DNA from: an uncultured bacterium
GTDB taxonomy: Bacteria > Verrucomicrobiota > Lentisphaeria > Victivallales > UBA1829
Reading direction: 5' to 3'
Assembly: GCA_949292215.1 (NCBI GenBank)
Contig: CASEYW010000108.1
Location: 24,689-88,688, forward strand
Length of the DNA: 64,000 bases
The translations under genes and the position numbers were made by a program. Of the stretch, positions 34,487 through 42,290 are shown one piece after another; within the stretch, counting starts at the first letter, position 1; the number at the start of each line of letters is the position of its first letter. A model generated the notes under the pieces. That model saw only the letters and a program-made list of their open reading frames with translations, ran no database searches and was not told the DNA's origin.

Positions 34487-35329
34487 TCAGCGCCGGGAGG
34501 AGCGTTCCCGCAGGAGGTTTGCAAGGAATGCTGTCGGGGATATCCCTGTCTGTTCCTTGAACTTCCTGCTGAAATGAAACTGATTGGAGAAACCGCACGT
34601 CTCCGCGGTTTCCTTGATGGAACACTCCGGATTCCGCTGAAAGAGCATGGCGGCTTTCCGGATTTTCTGCTTCAGTACGTATTCTGCCGGAGAACAGTGG
34701 AAAGTACGGGAGAAAAGACGATAGAATCCCGCACGTGACATGGCACATCGTTTTGCAAGTTCGGGAATCCGGAAGTTCTTTTCCGGATTCCCCATTGCAT
34801 CCAGAGCCGGGCGCAGTGTGTTCAGCGCTTCCGGAAACGATTCCTCGTTCCGGAGGAGCGGAATGGAGCGGTTCAGCAGGAAAACGAGCATGTTCATGGC
34901 TGCAGCTGTTGCTGCGGTTTCCCGAAGCAGTGGATCGGGGAAACGGTCAGCTTTTTCGCAGTCGCGGAGGAATCGGATGGCGCTCCGGCATTCATTTGCG
35001 GTAAGTTTTTCCGGCAGTTCGATCAGATCGCAGAGATCGGTGCAGTTCCATGCTGTCGCACGAATGTGCATAAACCGGATTTTCATTCGTCCGGTTGCGG
35101 GATTGATTCGGTGGCGAATAGTCAGATCCGTATTGGAAGGCGCGACAAATGCCTCGCCTTCGGAAAGAACCAGTTCCCGGCGTGTGCCGACGGTGATCTC
35201 ATAATGTCCCTCGTATGCCTGTGCGACAATCAGAAATGGTACTTTTTTTCGATGAATATAGCCGTCGTCCTGTTTGGGAAAGAGCAGACGCCCGGTTTCC
35301 AGAAAGTCAATTTTCAGTTCATACTTCAT
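34487..35329 (-). CDS. AraC-family transcriptional regulator
   Basis: A 280-residue regulator: an N-terminal cupin-like sensor (residues about 1-160) and two C-terminal helix-turn-helix motifs (FRIPELAKRCAMSRAGFYRLF and the second SIKETAETCGFSNQFHFSRK, followed by the PTAF-type signature). It is divergent from the glycyl radical enzyme gene and probably controls it. AAGGAG precedes the ATG. Confidence 0.93.
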   Translation of the reverse strand: MKYELKIDFLETGRLLFPKQDDGYIHRKKVPFLIVAQAYEGHYEITVGTRRELVLSEGEAFVAPSNTDLTIRHRINPATGRMKIRFMHIRATAWNCTDLCDLIELPEKLTANECRSAIRFLRDCEKADRFPDPLLRETAATAAAMNMLVFLLNRSIPLLRNEESFPEALNTLRPALDAMGNPEKNFRIPELAKRCAMSRAGFYRLFSRTFHCSPAEYVLKQKIRKAAMLFQRNPECSIKETAETCGFSNQFHFSRKFKEQTGISPTAFLANLLRERSSRR

Positions 35330-35348
35330 GATCCGATTCTCCTTTTAT

Positions 35349-35393
35349 ACTATATTTCCGGAAAAAATGAAGTCAATCTTTTTTCCGGAAAAA
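35349..35393 (-). promoter_or_regulatory. promoter of the AraC gene with two TTCCGGAA palindromes
   Basis: On the minus strand TTGACT (35371-35376) is followed after 16 bases by TATAGT (35349-35354). The palindrome TTTCCGGAAA (35355-35364) fills the spacer and the longer TTTTTCCGGAAAAA (35380-35393) lies just beyond the -35; their centres are 27 bp apart. They are good operator candidates for this divergent pair. Confidence 0.6.
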
Positions 35394-35426
35394 GAGGATC
35401 GGATATTCTTTTGAGACAAACAGATA

Positions 35427-35455
35427 TTTACAAACCCTCTTCTCCGTGATAGAAT
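35427..35455 (+). promoter_or_regulatory. promoter of the glycyl radical enzyme gene
   Basis: TTTACA and TAGAAT are separated by 17 bases, about 35 bases before the start codon. Confidence 0.55.
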
Positions 35456-35490
35456 AAACGTGAACAGAAAGAAACGCCAGGAGGCTGTTC

Positions 35491-37569
35491 ATGACCCATT
35501 TTCATTACTTGTCCGAGAACGGAACTGTCCGTCTTTCCGAGGCAACACGGAGACTTGCCGAACGTTATCTGGAATCCGATGAGATCGCCGGAACAGTGAT
35601 TGCCGAGAATTTTTCATTTGCGCCCGATCCTTCGCGTGGCGTATTTGCCAACTATGCGGAGAACATCCGGCTGATTGCCGAACATGCTCCGCTCCGGATT
35701 CTGCCGGAAGAGAAACTGGTTGGCGCTGCCACATACCGCAGTGCTGTCTGGCACGGTACGCCCGGGCGTGTTTACAACGGAATCAGCCATACGACTGTCT
35801 GTTTTGAAAAGGGAATCCGGCTCGGGCTTTCCGGTCTGGAACGGGAGGTGAGAGAATCCCTGCGCCGTCCGGGGCGTTCAGAGAGGCAGATCGAATTTCT
35901 GGAATCCATGTTGACGTGCATTGAGGCGATGCGGCTCCGGCTGCGCCGGTACCGGGAAGCCTTGGAGCGGATGGAGGGGATGGAGGAGGTCGCCGCCGTT
36001 CTTGACCGGGTGCCGGAAGAGGGGGCGGAAAGTTTCCGGGAGGCTGTTCAGTCGCTTGCATTCTTCTACGAGTTCTGCCGATTGTGCGGAAACTGGTCCG
36101 GGCTCGGGCGTCTCGACCGGATGCTACAGCCTTATCTGGAGCGGGATCTCCGCGGAAACCGGATCACTCTGGAGGAAGCGCGTGAACTGCTCGCTCATTT
36201 CTGGATCAAGGGAACGGAATGGAAGGGGATTCAGAAGGGGTCCGGGGATGCGCAGCATTATCAGAATGTGATTCTCGGCGGAATTGATGCGTCGGGACAC
36301 GACGTGACCAATCCGGTGACGCATTTGATCCTGGATATTGTGGAAGAGCTGCACATCAGTGATTTCCCGATTGCCGTCCGGGTCAACCAGCAGACCAGCG
36401 ATGCCATGTTTACCCGTATTGCGGAGATTCAGCGTCTGGGCGGCGGCATCGTATCCATCTACAATGAACCCGTGGTTCTCAAAGCTCTGGAGAAGTTCGG
36501 GTATCCGCGGGAGGAGGCGGTCAACTTTACCAACGACGGCTGCTGGGAAGTGATTATTCCCGGCAGGACATTTTTCTCATACCGTCCGTTCGATGCTCTG
36601 CGGATTTACCAGGAGTTCCTTTTCCGGCGTCCCGGCTGTTCCTCGTTTGACGAATTCTACGATCTGTATCTGGAAGCGCTGAGAACATATATCCGGAATC
36701 TCAATCATGAGATCGGCACGGCGTTTACCCGGGGGGAGGGCGGTTTCGGTACACCCGGTTCACTGCTTTCCCTGTTTGTGGAAAACTGCATCGCTTCTGC
36801 GGAAAATTACGGAGCGGGCGGACCGGTGTATACAGCGATTGCGACTCATGCAGGCGGATTGCCGGATGTCGCGAATGAATTGTATCTCCTGAAGACTCTC
36901 GTGTTTGAGGAAAAACGGCTGTCGCTGGAGCGGGTCGTCGATATCCTGAGTCGGAACTGGGAAGGAGAAGAGGTTCTCCGGAATGAGATCCGCACCGGAT
37001 ATCGGCTGTACGGCAATGATTCCGACGGCGCGGATACACTCCTGAAGCGTCTGGTGGAGGATTATGCGGAAATTGCAGGAATGGAACGCGAGGTTGCGGG
37101 AGTGCTCCGTCCGGTTGGAATCAGCACGTTCGGCCGGGAGCTGCAGTTCGCAGCGGAAAGAAAGGCGACTCTTTCCGGCCGTCTGGCGCATGAGGTGCTG
37201 GCTGCGAACCTTGCTCCGTCGCCCGGGACGGATCTGGAGGGGCCGACCGCCGTGGTGAAATCGTTCTGCAAAGTGGATTTTACCAGAATTTCAAACGGCT
37301 GTCCGCTGGATCTGAAGTTTCATTCATCGGCACTGGGCGGAGCGGATGGCGTCCGTAAACTTGCCGCTCTGCTGAAGACGTTTCTTGCACTGGGCGGTTT
37401 TTATCTTCAGGTGGATGCCGTGGATCCGGAAATGCTGCGGGATGCCCGGAGGCATCCCGAGCGGTATCCGAATCTGTCGGTACGAATTTCGGGCTGGTCC
37501 GCCCGCTTTGTCACGCTTTCTCCCGACTGGCAGGAGATGGTGATTCAGCGGACGGAACAGCGATTCTGA
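35491..37569 (+). CDS. glycyl radical enzyme of unknown substrate (PFL-like family)
   Basis: A 692-residue protein of the pyruvate formate-lyase/dehydratase superfamily. Cys351 in NDGCWE is the thiyl-radical residue, followed by Glu353 in the C-x-E pattern seen in dehydratases and lyases such as choline lyase and glycerol dehydratase; PFL itself has Cys-Cys here. Gly668 in RISGWSARF, 25 residues from the end, is the glycyl radical site. It is shorter than the common 780-850 residues. It needs an activating radical-SAM enzyme, and none is in the window. AGGAGG precedes the ATG. The divergent AraC gene is its likely regulator. Oxygen-sensitive, so an anaerobic life style is implied. Confidence 0.92.
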   Translation: MTHFHYLSENGTVRLSEATRRLAERYLESDEIAGTVIAENFSFAPDPSRGVFANYAENIRLIAEHAPLRILPEEKLVGAATYRSAVWHGTPGRVYNGISHTTVCFEKGIRLGLSGLEREVRESLRRPGRSERQIEFLESMLTCIEAMRLRLRRYREALERMEGMEEVAAVLDRVPEEGAESFREAVQSLAFFYEFCRLCGNWSGLGRLDRMLQPYLERDLRGNRITLEEARELLAHFWIKGTEWKGIQKGSGDAQHYQNVILGGIDASGHDVTNPVTHLILDIVEELHISDFPIAVRVNQQTSDAMFTRIAEIQRLGGGIVSIYNEPVVLKALEKFGYPREEAVNFTNDGCWEVIIPGRTFFSYRPFDALRIYQEFLFRRPGCSSFDEFYDLYLEALRTYIRNLNHEIGTAFTRGEGGFGTPGSLLSLFVENCIASAENYGAGGPVYTAIATHAGGLPDVANELYLLKTLVFEEKRLSLERVVDILSRNWEGEEVLRNEIRTGYRLYGNDSDGADTLLKRLVEDYAEIAGMEREVAGVLRPVGISTFGRELQFAAERKATLSGRLAHEVLAANLAPSPGTDLEGPTAVVKSFCKVDFTRISNGCPLDLKFHSSALGGADGVRKLAALLKTFLALGGFYLQVDAVDPEMLRDARRHPERYPNLSVRISGWSARFVTLSPDWQEMVIQRTEQRF

Positions 37570-37587
37570 TGTGCATTTTCTCTGTGG

Positions 37588-38766
37588 TTACAGCGATTCG
37601 TTCTTTTTGATCAGAGCAATTCTCTGTTCCACGCATCCGCGGGAGTACATTGGATCGGAAGGTGTGTTCATGACCCAGTCGCAGAGTTTGCCGACTGTGG
37701 TTTTCGCCAGATGCATGCGGGTGTCGGAGGAGGCATAGTAAAGGAAGACATCGCCGTTTTCCTTTGTGACGAGTCCGTTGCAGAATACAACGTTTGAAAC
37801 GTCTCCAACACGCTCATCCTTGTACGGTGCCAGGAAGTATCCGCCGGGAGAGCAGATCACTTTGGAGGGATCGTTCCGGTCTGTCATAAATGCGTAGAGC
37901 ACATAGCGGAGTCCTGCGGCGGTGTTACGGACTCCGTGGGCAACATGGAGCCAGCCGTGTTCTGTTTTGATCGGTGGGGCACCGCAGCCGTTCTTGACCT
38001 CCTTGACCGTGTGGTAGAGCTTCTCATCGACGATCTGTTCTTCGGTGAGTACGGCATTTTCGATGGAGTCCGCGAGTCCCCATCCGATGCCTCCGCCGGA
38101 ACCGGCTTCGATGAACCCGTCCTGCGGGCGTGTGTAAAATGCGTATTTGCCATTGATGAATTCCGGGTGCAGAACCACGTTCCGCTGCTGTGGAGAGGGA
38201 GTTTTGAGGTCGGGAAGACGTTCCCAGTGATCGAGATCGCGTGTCCGGACGATGCCGCAGGCGGCAACCGCAGAGGAGGTGTCTCCTTTGATTGCAGCTG
38301 GATCTTTCCGTTCCGTGCAGAAGAGTCCGTAGATGTAGCCGTCTTCATGTTTGACGAGACGCATGTCATAGACATTGATGTCCCTGTCATCGGTCTGCGG
38401 AATCAGGATCGGATAGCGGCGGAAATGGAAGTTGTCGATGCCGTTTTCGCTCTCCGCAACGGCGAAGAAGGATTTGCGGTCGTTCCCTTCCACGCGGCAG
38501 ACCATGCAGATCTTTCCATTGAATTCGATCGCTCCCGCATTGAATACCGCATTGACTCCGAGACGTTCCATCAGGTACGGATTCGTTTCCGGATTCAGGT
38601 CGTAGCGCCATTCCAGCGGAATGTGTTCGTTGGTCAGAACGGGATACACATACCGTTCGAAACAGCCGTTGTACCATTCCTCGTCTACACGGTTCGGGCG
38701 TGTGACCAGCTCTTCATAGCGGGCTTTCAGACGCGTCAGATTTTTAGAAAACTCTTTTCTATCCAT
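37588..38766 (-). CDS. GH130-family mannoside phosphorylase-like enzyme
   Basis: A 392-residue five-bladed propeller protein of family GH130. [19 protein letters not shown] and MVCRVEG are family blocks, and GWLHVAHGV lies in the C-terminal half. Family members phosphorolyse beta-mannosyl-glucose or mannosyl-GlcNAc, or hydrolyse beta-mannosides, in the cytoplasm. The size fits the GH130_1-like mannosylglucose phosphorylases; the exact acceptor is not readable. AAGGAG lies before this ATG; a longer frame 16 codons upstream has no ribosome binding site. It converges on the glycyl radical enzyme gene with a gap of 18 bp. Confidence 0.88.
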   Translation of the reverse strand: MDRKEFSKNLTRLKARYEELVTRPNRVDEEWYNGCFERYVYPVLTNEHIPLEWRYDLNPETNPYLMERLGVNAVFNAGAIEFNGKICMVCRVEGNDRKSFFAVAESENGIDNFHFRRYPILIPQTDDRDINVYDMRLVKHEDGYIYGLFCTERKDPAAIKGDTSSAVAACGIVRTRDLDHWERLPDLKTPSPQQRNVVLHPEFINGKYAFYTRPQDGFIEAGSGGGIGWGLADSIENAVLTEEQIVDEKLYHTVKEVKNGCGAPPIKTEHGWLHVAHGVRNTAAGLRYVLYAFMTDRNDPSKVICSPGGYFLAPYKDERVGDVSNVVFCNGLVTKENGDVFLYYASSDTRMHLAKTTVGKLCDWVMNTPSDPMYSRGCVEQRIALIKKNESL

Positions 38767-38811
38767 AGCGCACTCCTTGCTTGTTGGATCATTTGGGGTT
38801 TTGAAAAGATA

Positions 38812-38845
38812 CATTCCGGATGCTCTTTTGCAAGCATCCGGAATG
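38812..38845 (-). terminator. perfect 13-bp hairpin between addA and the GH130 gene
   Basis: CATTCCGGATGCT and AGCATCCGGAATG flank an 8-base loop. It lies just after addA and before the GH130 start, on the leftward transcript. Only a short T-rich stretch follows, so it is either the terminator of aroE-addB-addA or a leader hairpin of the GH130 gene. Confidence 0.55.
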
Positions 38846-38915
38846 GGATCTTTCTAGAAAATTTTTTTAGAAAACGAAAACTCCCAGCTGATGCCGAAGG
38901 GAAGGATTTTTCCTG

Positions 38916-41900
38916 TCAGACGATCAGTTTTCTACCGCTTCGCAGGAGAAAGAGAACGGTTTCGATTCTGCAAGCGGAATGGAAAAGGGTGCTCAGGATT
39001 TCCGCGTATTGATTCAGTTGGCCGGAATAGGCATTGCGGAAATAGCCGGGGTCGTCGGAGTTGTCGCTTTTGTAATCGATCAGAGTGATGCGTTCGATTT
39101 TTCCGGCGTCGCTCCGTTCTATCATGACGCGGTCGAAGACGCTGGAGACAAGTGCATTTCCGCTGCGAATGCAGAATTTCCGTTCTCTCCAGAGTTCCGT
39201 GTTTGTACCCTGCGGGCGTGACAGGAGTTCAGATGCGTCGGAAGTCGAGACGGCATGGCGGAAGATTGAGGCGACCGTCTCCAGCAGTTCCGGATCGGAG
39301 TCTCCTTCCGTTTCCTCCAGATAATCCAGCAGGACGCGTTCGGTGTTGGTTTCGTCGAGAAATTCGATTCGCTGGAACAGTGCATGAAGATGGAGCCCGA
39401 GTTCGGTTCCACCCGGGGTGCCGGCGGATGCGGTGTGCGCAGAGTCCGGTCTGGCTTCGCATTCGGAGGGGGACCGTGGGAGAGAGCGTTTTTCAGGAAT
39501 TACTTCGTGGGGCGCGGACAAGTAGGAGGCGATCAAGGCTCGGAAATTCCGGTCTGCTTTGCGGAGCAGTTCCGGCGCAGAGTCCGGTTTGAGAGCTTTC
39601 CGGTCTGCCCAATTCACATCTCCGCAGGAGTAGAGAAGGGAGAGTACCGGGGCGTTTTCTCCCGTGTTTTCCCGCAACTGGTCATTGATCCGGGAGATCC
39701 ATGCTTCGTCTTCGGGAGGAACCGGGGCGGAGGAGGACGCAAGAGTGCTTTTCAGGATATCTCCGAAACGGATGGTTGCTGTTTCCTTTGTTTTTGCCGG
39801 GGTGGTGGTCATGAGATAGAGCGCATGGCGTGCGCGCGTCATGGCAACGTAAAGCTGGCAGCACTTTTCGTAGGTTTTTGCCTTTGTGTCTCTTTCCCTG
39901 ACCGCGGCGATGTTCCTGAAATAAGGAACCAGAGCGGATTTCGGCGGATATGTGACCCACTGCGGACGGAACTCCGCATCTTTTTCCACGAGCAGTTCTC
40001 CGCGGCTGTTGCCGGAGTCGATGCCGTTCTGCGTGTAAAGATCCGGCAGGATGACGATATCGAAGTCCAGCCCTTTGGATTTGTGAATGGTCATGAACTG
40101 AACTGTTTTCCGGACGGAATTGCTTTTGGATTCAATGCAGTCCAGATAATGAATGTAGTCGGCAATGTTTTTATTTCCGGAAGAATCGAATTTCATAGCG
40201 GCGTCAAGAGTGAGATCCATACGCTTTGCATCGAAGTCGGCGAGTTTTGACAGGAAGACTCTCTGGAAACGCCGGGCATATTGAGTGAATCCGTTTGCCG
40301 CGGTGGATGCGCGGATGTGACGGCTGAGTTTGCGGAACCAGGTATCGGGATCTGCTGCTTTTTCCCTCTCTCCGTGAAGAACAGGCAGATCGCGAAGGGT
40401 GAGATTTTCTTCCGGCAGAACGATCATGGAGAGAAAACCGCGCGCCATGGGATCGCCTGGATGCAGTGCCAGCGTCAGGAGATTTTTGTAGACGGCAAAC
40501 AGAAGGCTGTCGTTCAGCAGCATGACACCCTCCACTGTGATGGCGAATCCGGATTCCAGATTCCGTTCCCTGCAGAAATCGCGGAAACGTTCCGCCATTG
40601 CCGCGGCGAATTCATTTCCGAGAGTCAGGATGCCGACACTGTAATCATGACGGTCCGAGAATGGATCAAGGGAGAGCAGCAGTTCAAAAACAGATTCCGG
40701 CGAGACATCTTTGCTGCCATGTTCATTGCATTCGATCAGGGCTGCGTATCCTGCCTGTTTTGCGGCGGAAGGGGCGGAGGAGTGTTCTTCGAATTCCATT
40801 TTCCGAATGGCTTCGGCAATTGTGTCTCCGGGGATGTTTTCCGGATGCAGAAACACGCGGTTGACAGTTTCGATGACCGGAACGGAGGAACGGAAGGAAC
40901 GGGTCAGGGTCGCTTTTTTCAGTCGGGACGTGTCGAATCCCGGATCGCTGTAACGGCGGAAGACCGCTTCGAAAAGCTCCGGATTGCCGTCGCGCCACTG
41001 GTAGATCGACTGTTTGATGTCGCCGACGTAAAAGAAGGAGCGGAAACGTTCCTGGTCCGGCTGGAAGATTTCGTCGACAAGATTGGCAATCGCGCGCCAT
41101 TGTTCGTCGGAGGTATCCTGAAATTCGTCCAGAAGATAGTGATTGTATTTCGCGTCCAGACGTTCTTCAAGGACAGCGTTATCCGAGAAAGGCAGCGCGA
41201 GTGAGCCTGCATTGTCGCGTGGCTTCAGAAGAAAAGGGATGTCCTTGAAGGTCAGCCCGCCATTCCTTCGGACTGCATCTGCGTAGGTATCATCAAAATG
41301 GCGGAGAAGATCGTAGTTTGCATGAGTTCTGTCCGTGATGGTTTTGTACTCGGCCGCCAGCAGATGCCGGACGATTTTCTGAAGGGCTTCCAGTTCTTTC
41401 CCCTCCAGAATGATTTCTGCTGTATAGTATTTTGTTTCGACGGAAGCTGCGTTGAGCCAGTCCGGATTGTTCTCGAAAAACGTTTTAACCGGATTTTCGA
41501 ATCTGCTTTCGAAATCGACCGGTGTTTTGGCATATTGTCCGGCGAAGTCTGCAAAATCGGCGAGTTTGCTGTAGTACTGGGAGATTCGTTTGTTCGGAGT
41601 CTTCGATTTTGCCAGAAAGAGCTCCTTGAACTTGAGAAGTTCCTCGTCTTTGAGAAGATCGGAGGAATCTGTTTCCAGATCAAGGAAAGACGCGTTGTTC
41701 CAGAGTTCCTCCGAGGGATATTTCAGATACTCCCCATAAGAGGTTTCGATGAGTTTCTGCGCGGGAGCGAAAATGGAGTATGGTTCCGTATTCAGACTGG
41801 AGAGCTTGATCAGTTCCAGGAGGATTTTCCGCTGTTTGTCGCTCGATCCGCGAATCAGCTGGAGAAGCGCTTTCACACGCTGTTCGTCATCGGTTTCCGG

Positions 41901-42290
41901 GAGCATGGTGATTTCTCCTGCAATGCCGCATTCGAACGGAAACGCACTGATGATGTTGAAGAAGAAACTGTCGAGCGTGCTGATCTGAAGTTTTTTCGGG
42001 GCGCAGAGAATCTTACGGAGAATTGCAAAGAGATTTTCCTGTGTTGTGTCTTCCGGAAGATTGCCGGCTTCAACAGCGGAGCGGAGTTTTTCCGGTGACG
42101 CAATCATGCCGAGAATTTCCTGAATGATTTTGTCGAAGATTTCTCCCGCGGCTTTGTTTGTGAAAGTCATCGCCACGATTTCCTCCGGCTTGACCCCGAG
42201 TTTCAGAAGCGTTATGTAACGCATGGCGAGGCTGTATGTTTTTCCGGTTCCCGCGGATGCCATGATTGCCAGGTTTGAAAACTCTTTCAT
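38916..42290 (-). CDS. addA: AddA-type helicase-nuclease (UvrD/RecB-like)
   Basis: A 1124-residue protein. Walker A ASAGTGKT (residues 11-18), DEFQDTSDEQW (motif II), RSFRSS and IHKSKGLDFDIVILPD are superfamily 1 helicase motifs, and LIDYKSDN near the C-terminus is the PD-(D/E)XK nuclease motif. The helicase-nuclease layout is that of AddA/RecB, which resects double-strand breaks for RecA. AddA rather than RecB is favoured by the adjacent AddB-like gene. The ATG overlaps the addB stop as ATGA, so the pair is coupled. Confidence 0.92.
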   Translation of the reverse strand: MKEFSNLAIMASAGTGKTYSLAMRYITLLKLGVKPEEIVAMTFTNKAAGEIFDKIIQEILGMIASPEKLRSAVEAGNLPEDTTQENLFAILRKILCAPKKLQISTLDSFFFNIISAFPFECGIAGEITMLPETDDEQRVKALLQLIRGSSDKQRKILLELIKLSSLNTEPYSIFAPAQKLIETSYGEYLKYPSEELWNNASFLDLETDSSDLLKDEELLKFKELFLAKSKTPNKRISQYYSKLADFADFAGQYAKTPVDFESRFENPVKTFFENNPDWLNAASVETKYYTAEIILEGKELEALQKIVRHLLAAEYKTITDRTHANYDLLRHFDDTYADAVRRNGGLTFKDIPFLLKPRDNAGSLALPFSDNAVLEERLDAKYNHYLLDEFQDTSDEQWRAIANLVDEIFQPDQERFRSFFYVGDIKQSIYQWRDGNPELFEAVFRRYSDPGFDTSRLKKATLTRSFRSSVPVIETVNRVFLHPENIPGDTIAEAIRKMEFEEHSSAPSAAKQAGYAALIECNEHGSKDVSPESVFELLLSLDPFSDRHDYSVGILTLGNEFAAAMAERFRDFCRERNLESGFAITVEGVMLLNDSLLFAVYKNLLTLALHPGDPMARGFLSMIVLPEENLTLRDLPVLHGEREKAADPDTWFRKLSRHIRASTAANGFTQYARRFQRVFLSKLADFDAKRMDLTLDAAMKFDSSGNKNIADYIHYLDCIESKSNSVRKTVQFMTIHKSKGLDFDIVILPDLYTQNGIDSGNSRGELLVEKDAEFRPQWVTYPPKSALVPYFRNIAAVRERDTKAKTYEKCCQLYVAMTRARHALYLMTTTPAKTKETATIRFGDILKSTLASSSAPVPPEDEAWISRINDQLRENTGENAPVLSLLYSCGDVNWADRKALKPDSAPELLRKADRNFRALIASYLSAPHEVIPEKRSLPRSPSECEARPDSAHTASAGTPGGTELGLHLHALFQRIEFLDETNTERVLLDYLEETEGDSDPELLETVASIFRHAVSTSDASELLSRPQGTNTELWRERKFCIRSGNALVSSVFDRVMIERSDAGKIERITLIDYKSDNSDDPGYFRNAYSGQLNQYAEILSTLFHSACRIETVLFLLRSGRKLIV

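Noticed and set aside
35491..37569. Assignment as pyruvate formate-lyase
   Set aside because: The active site has C-x-E, not the Cys-Cys pair of PFL, and the length is too short.
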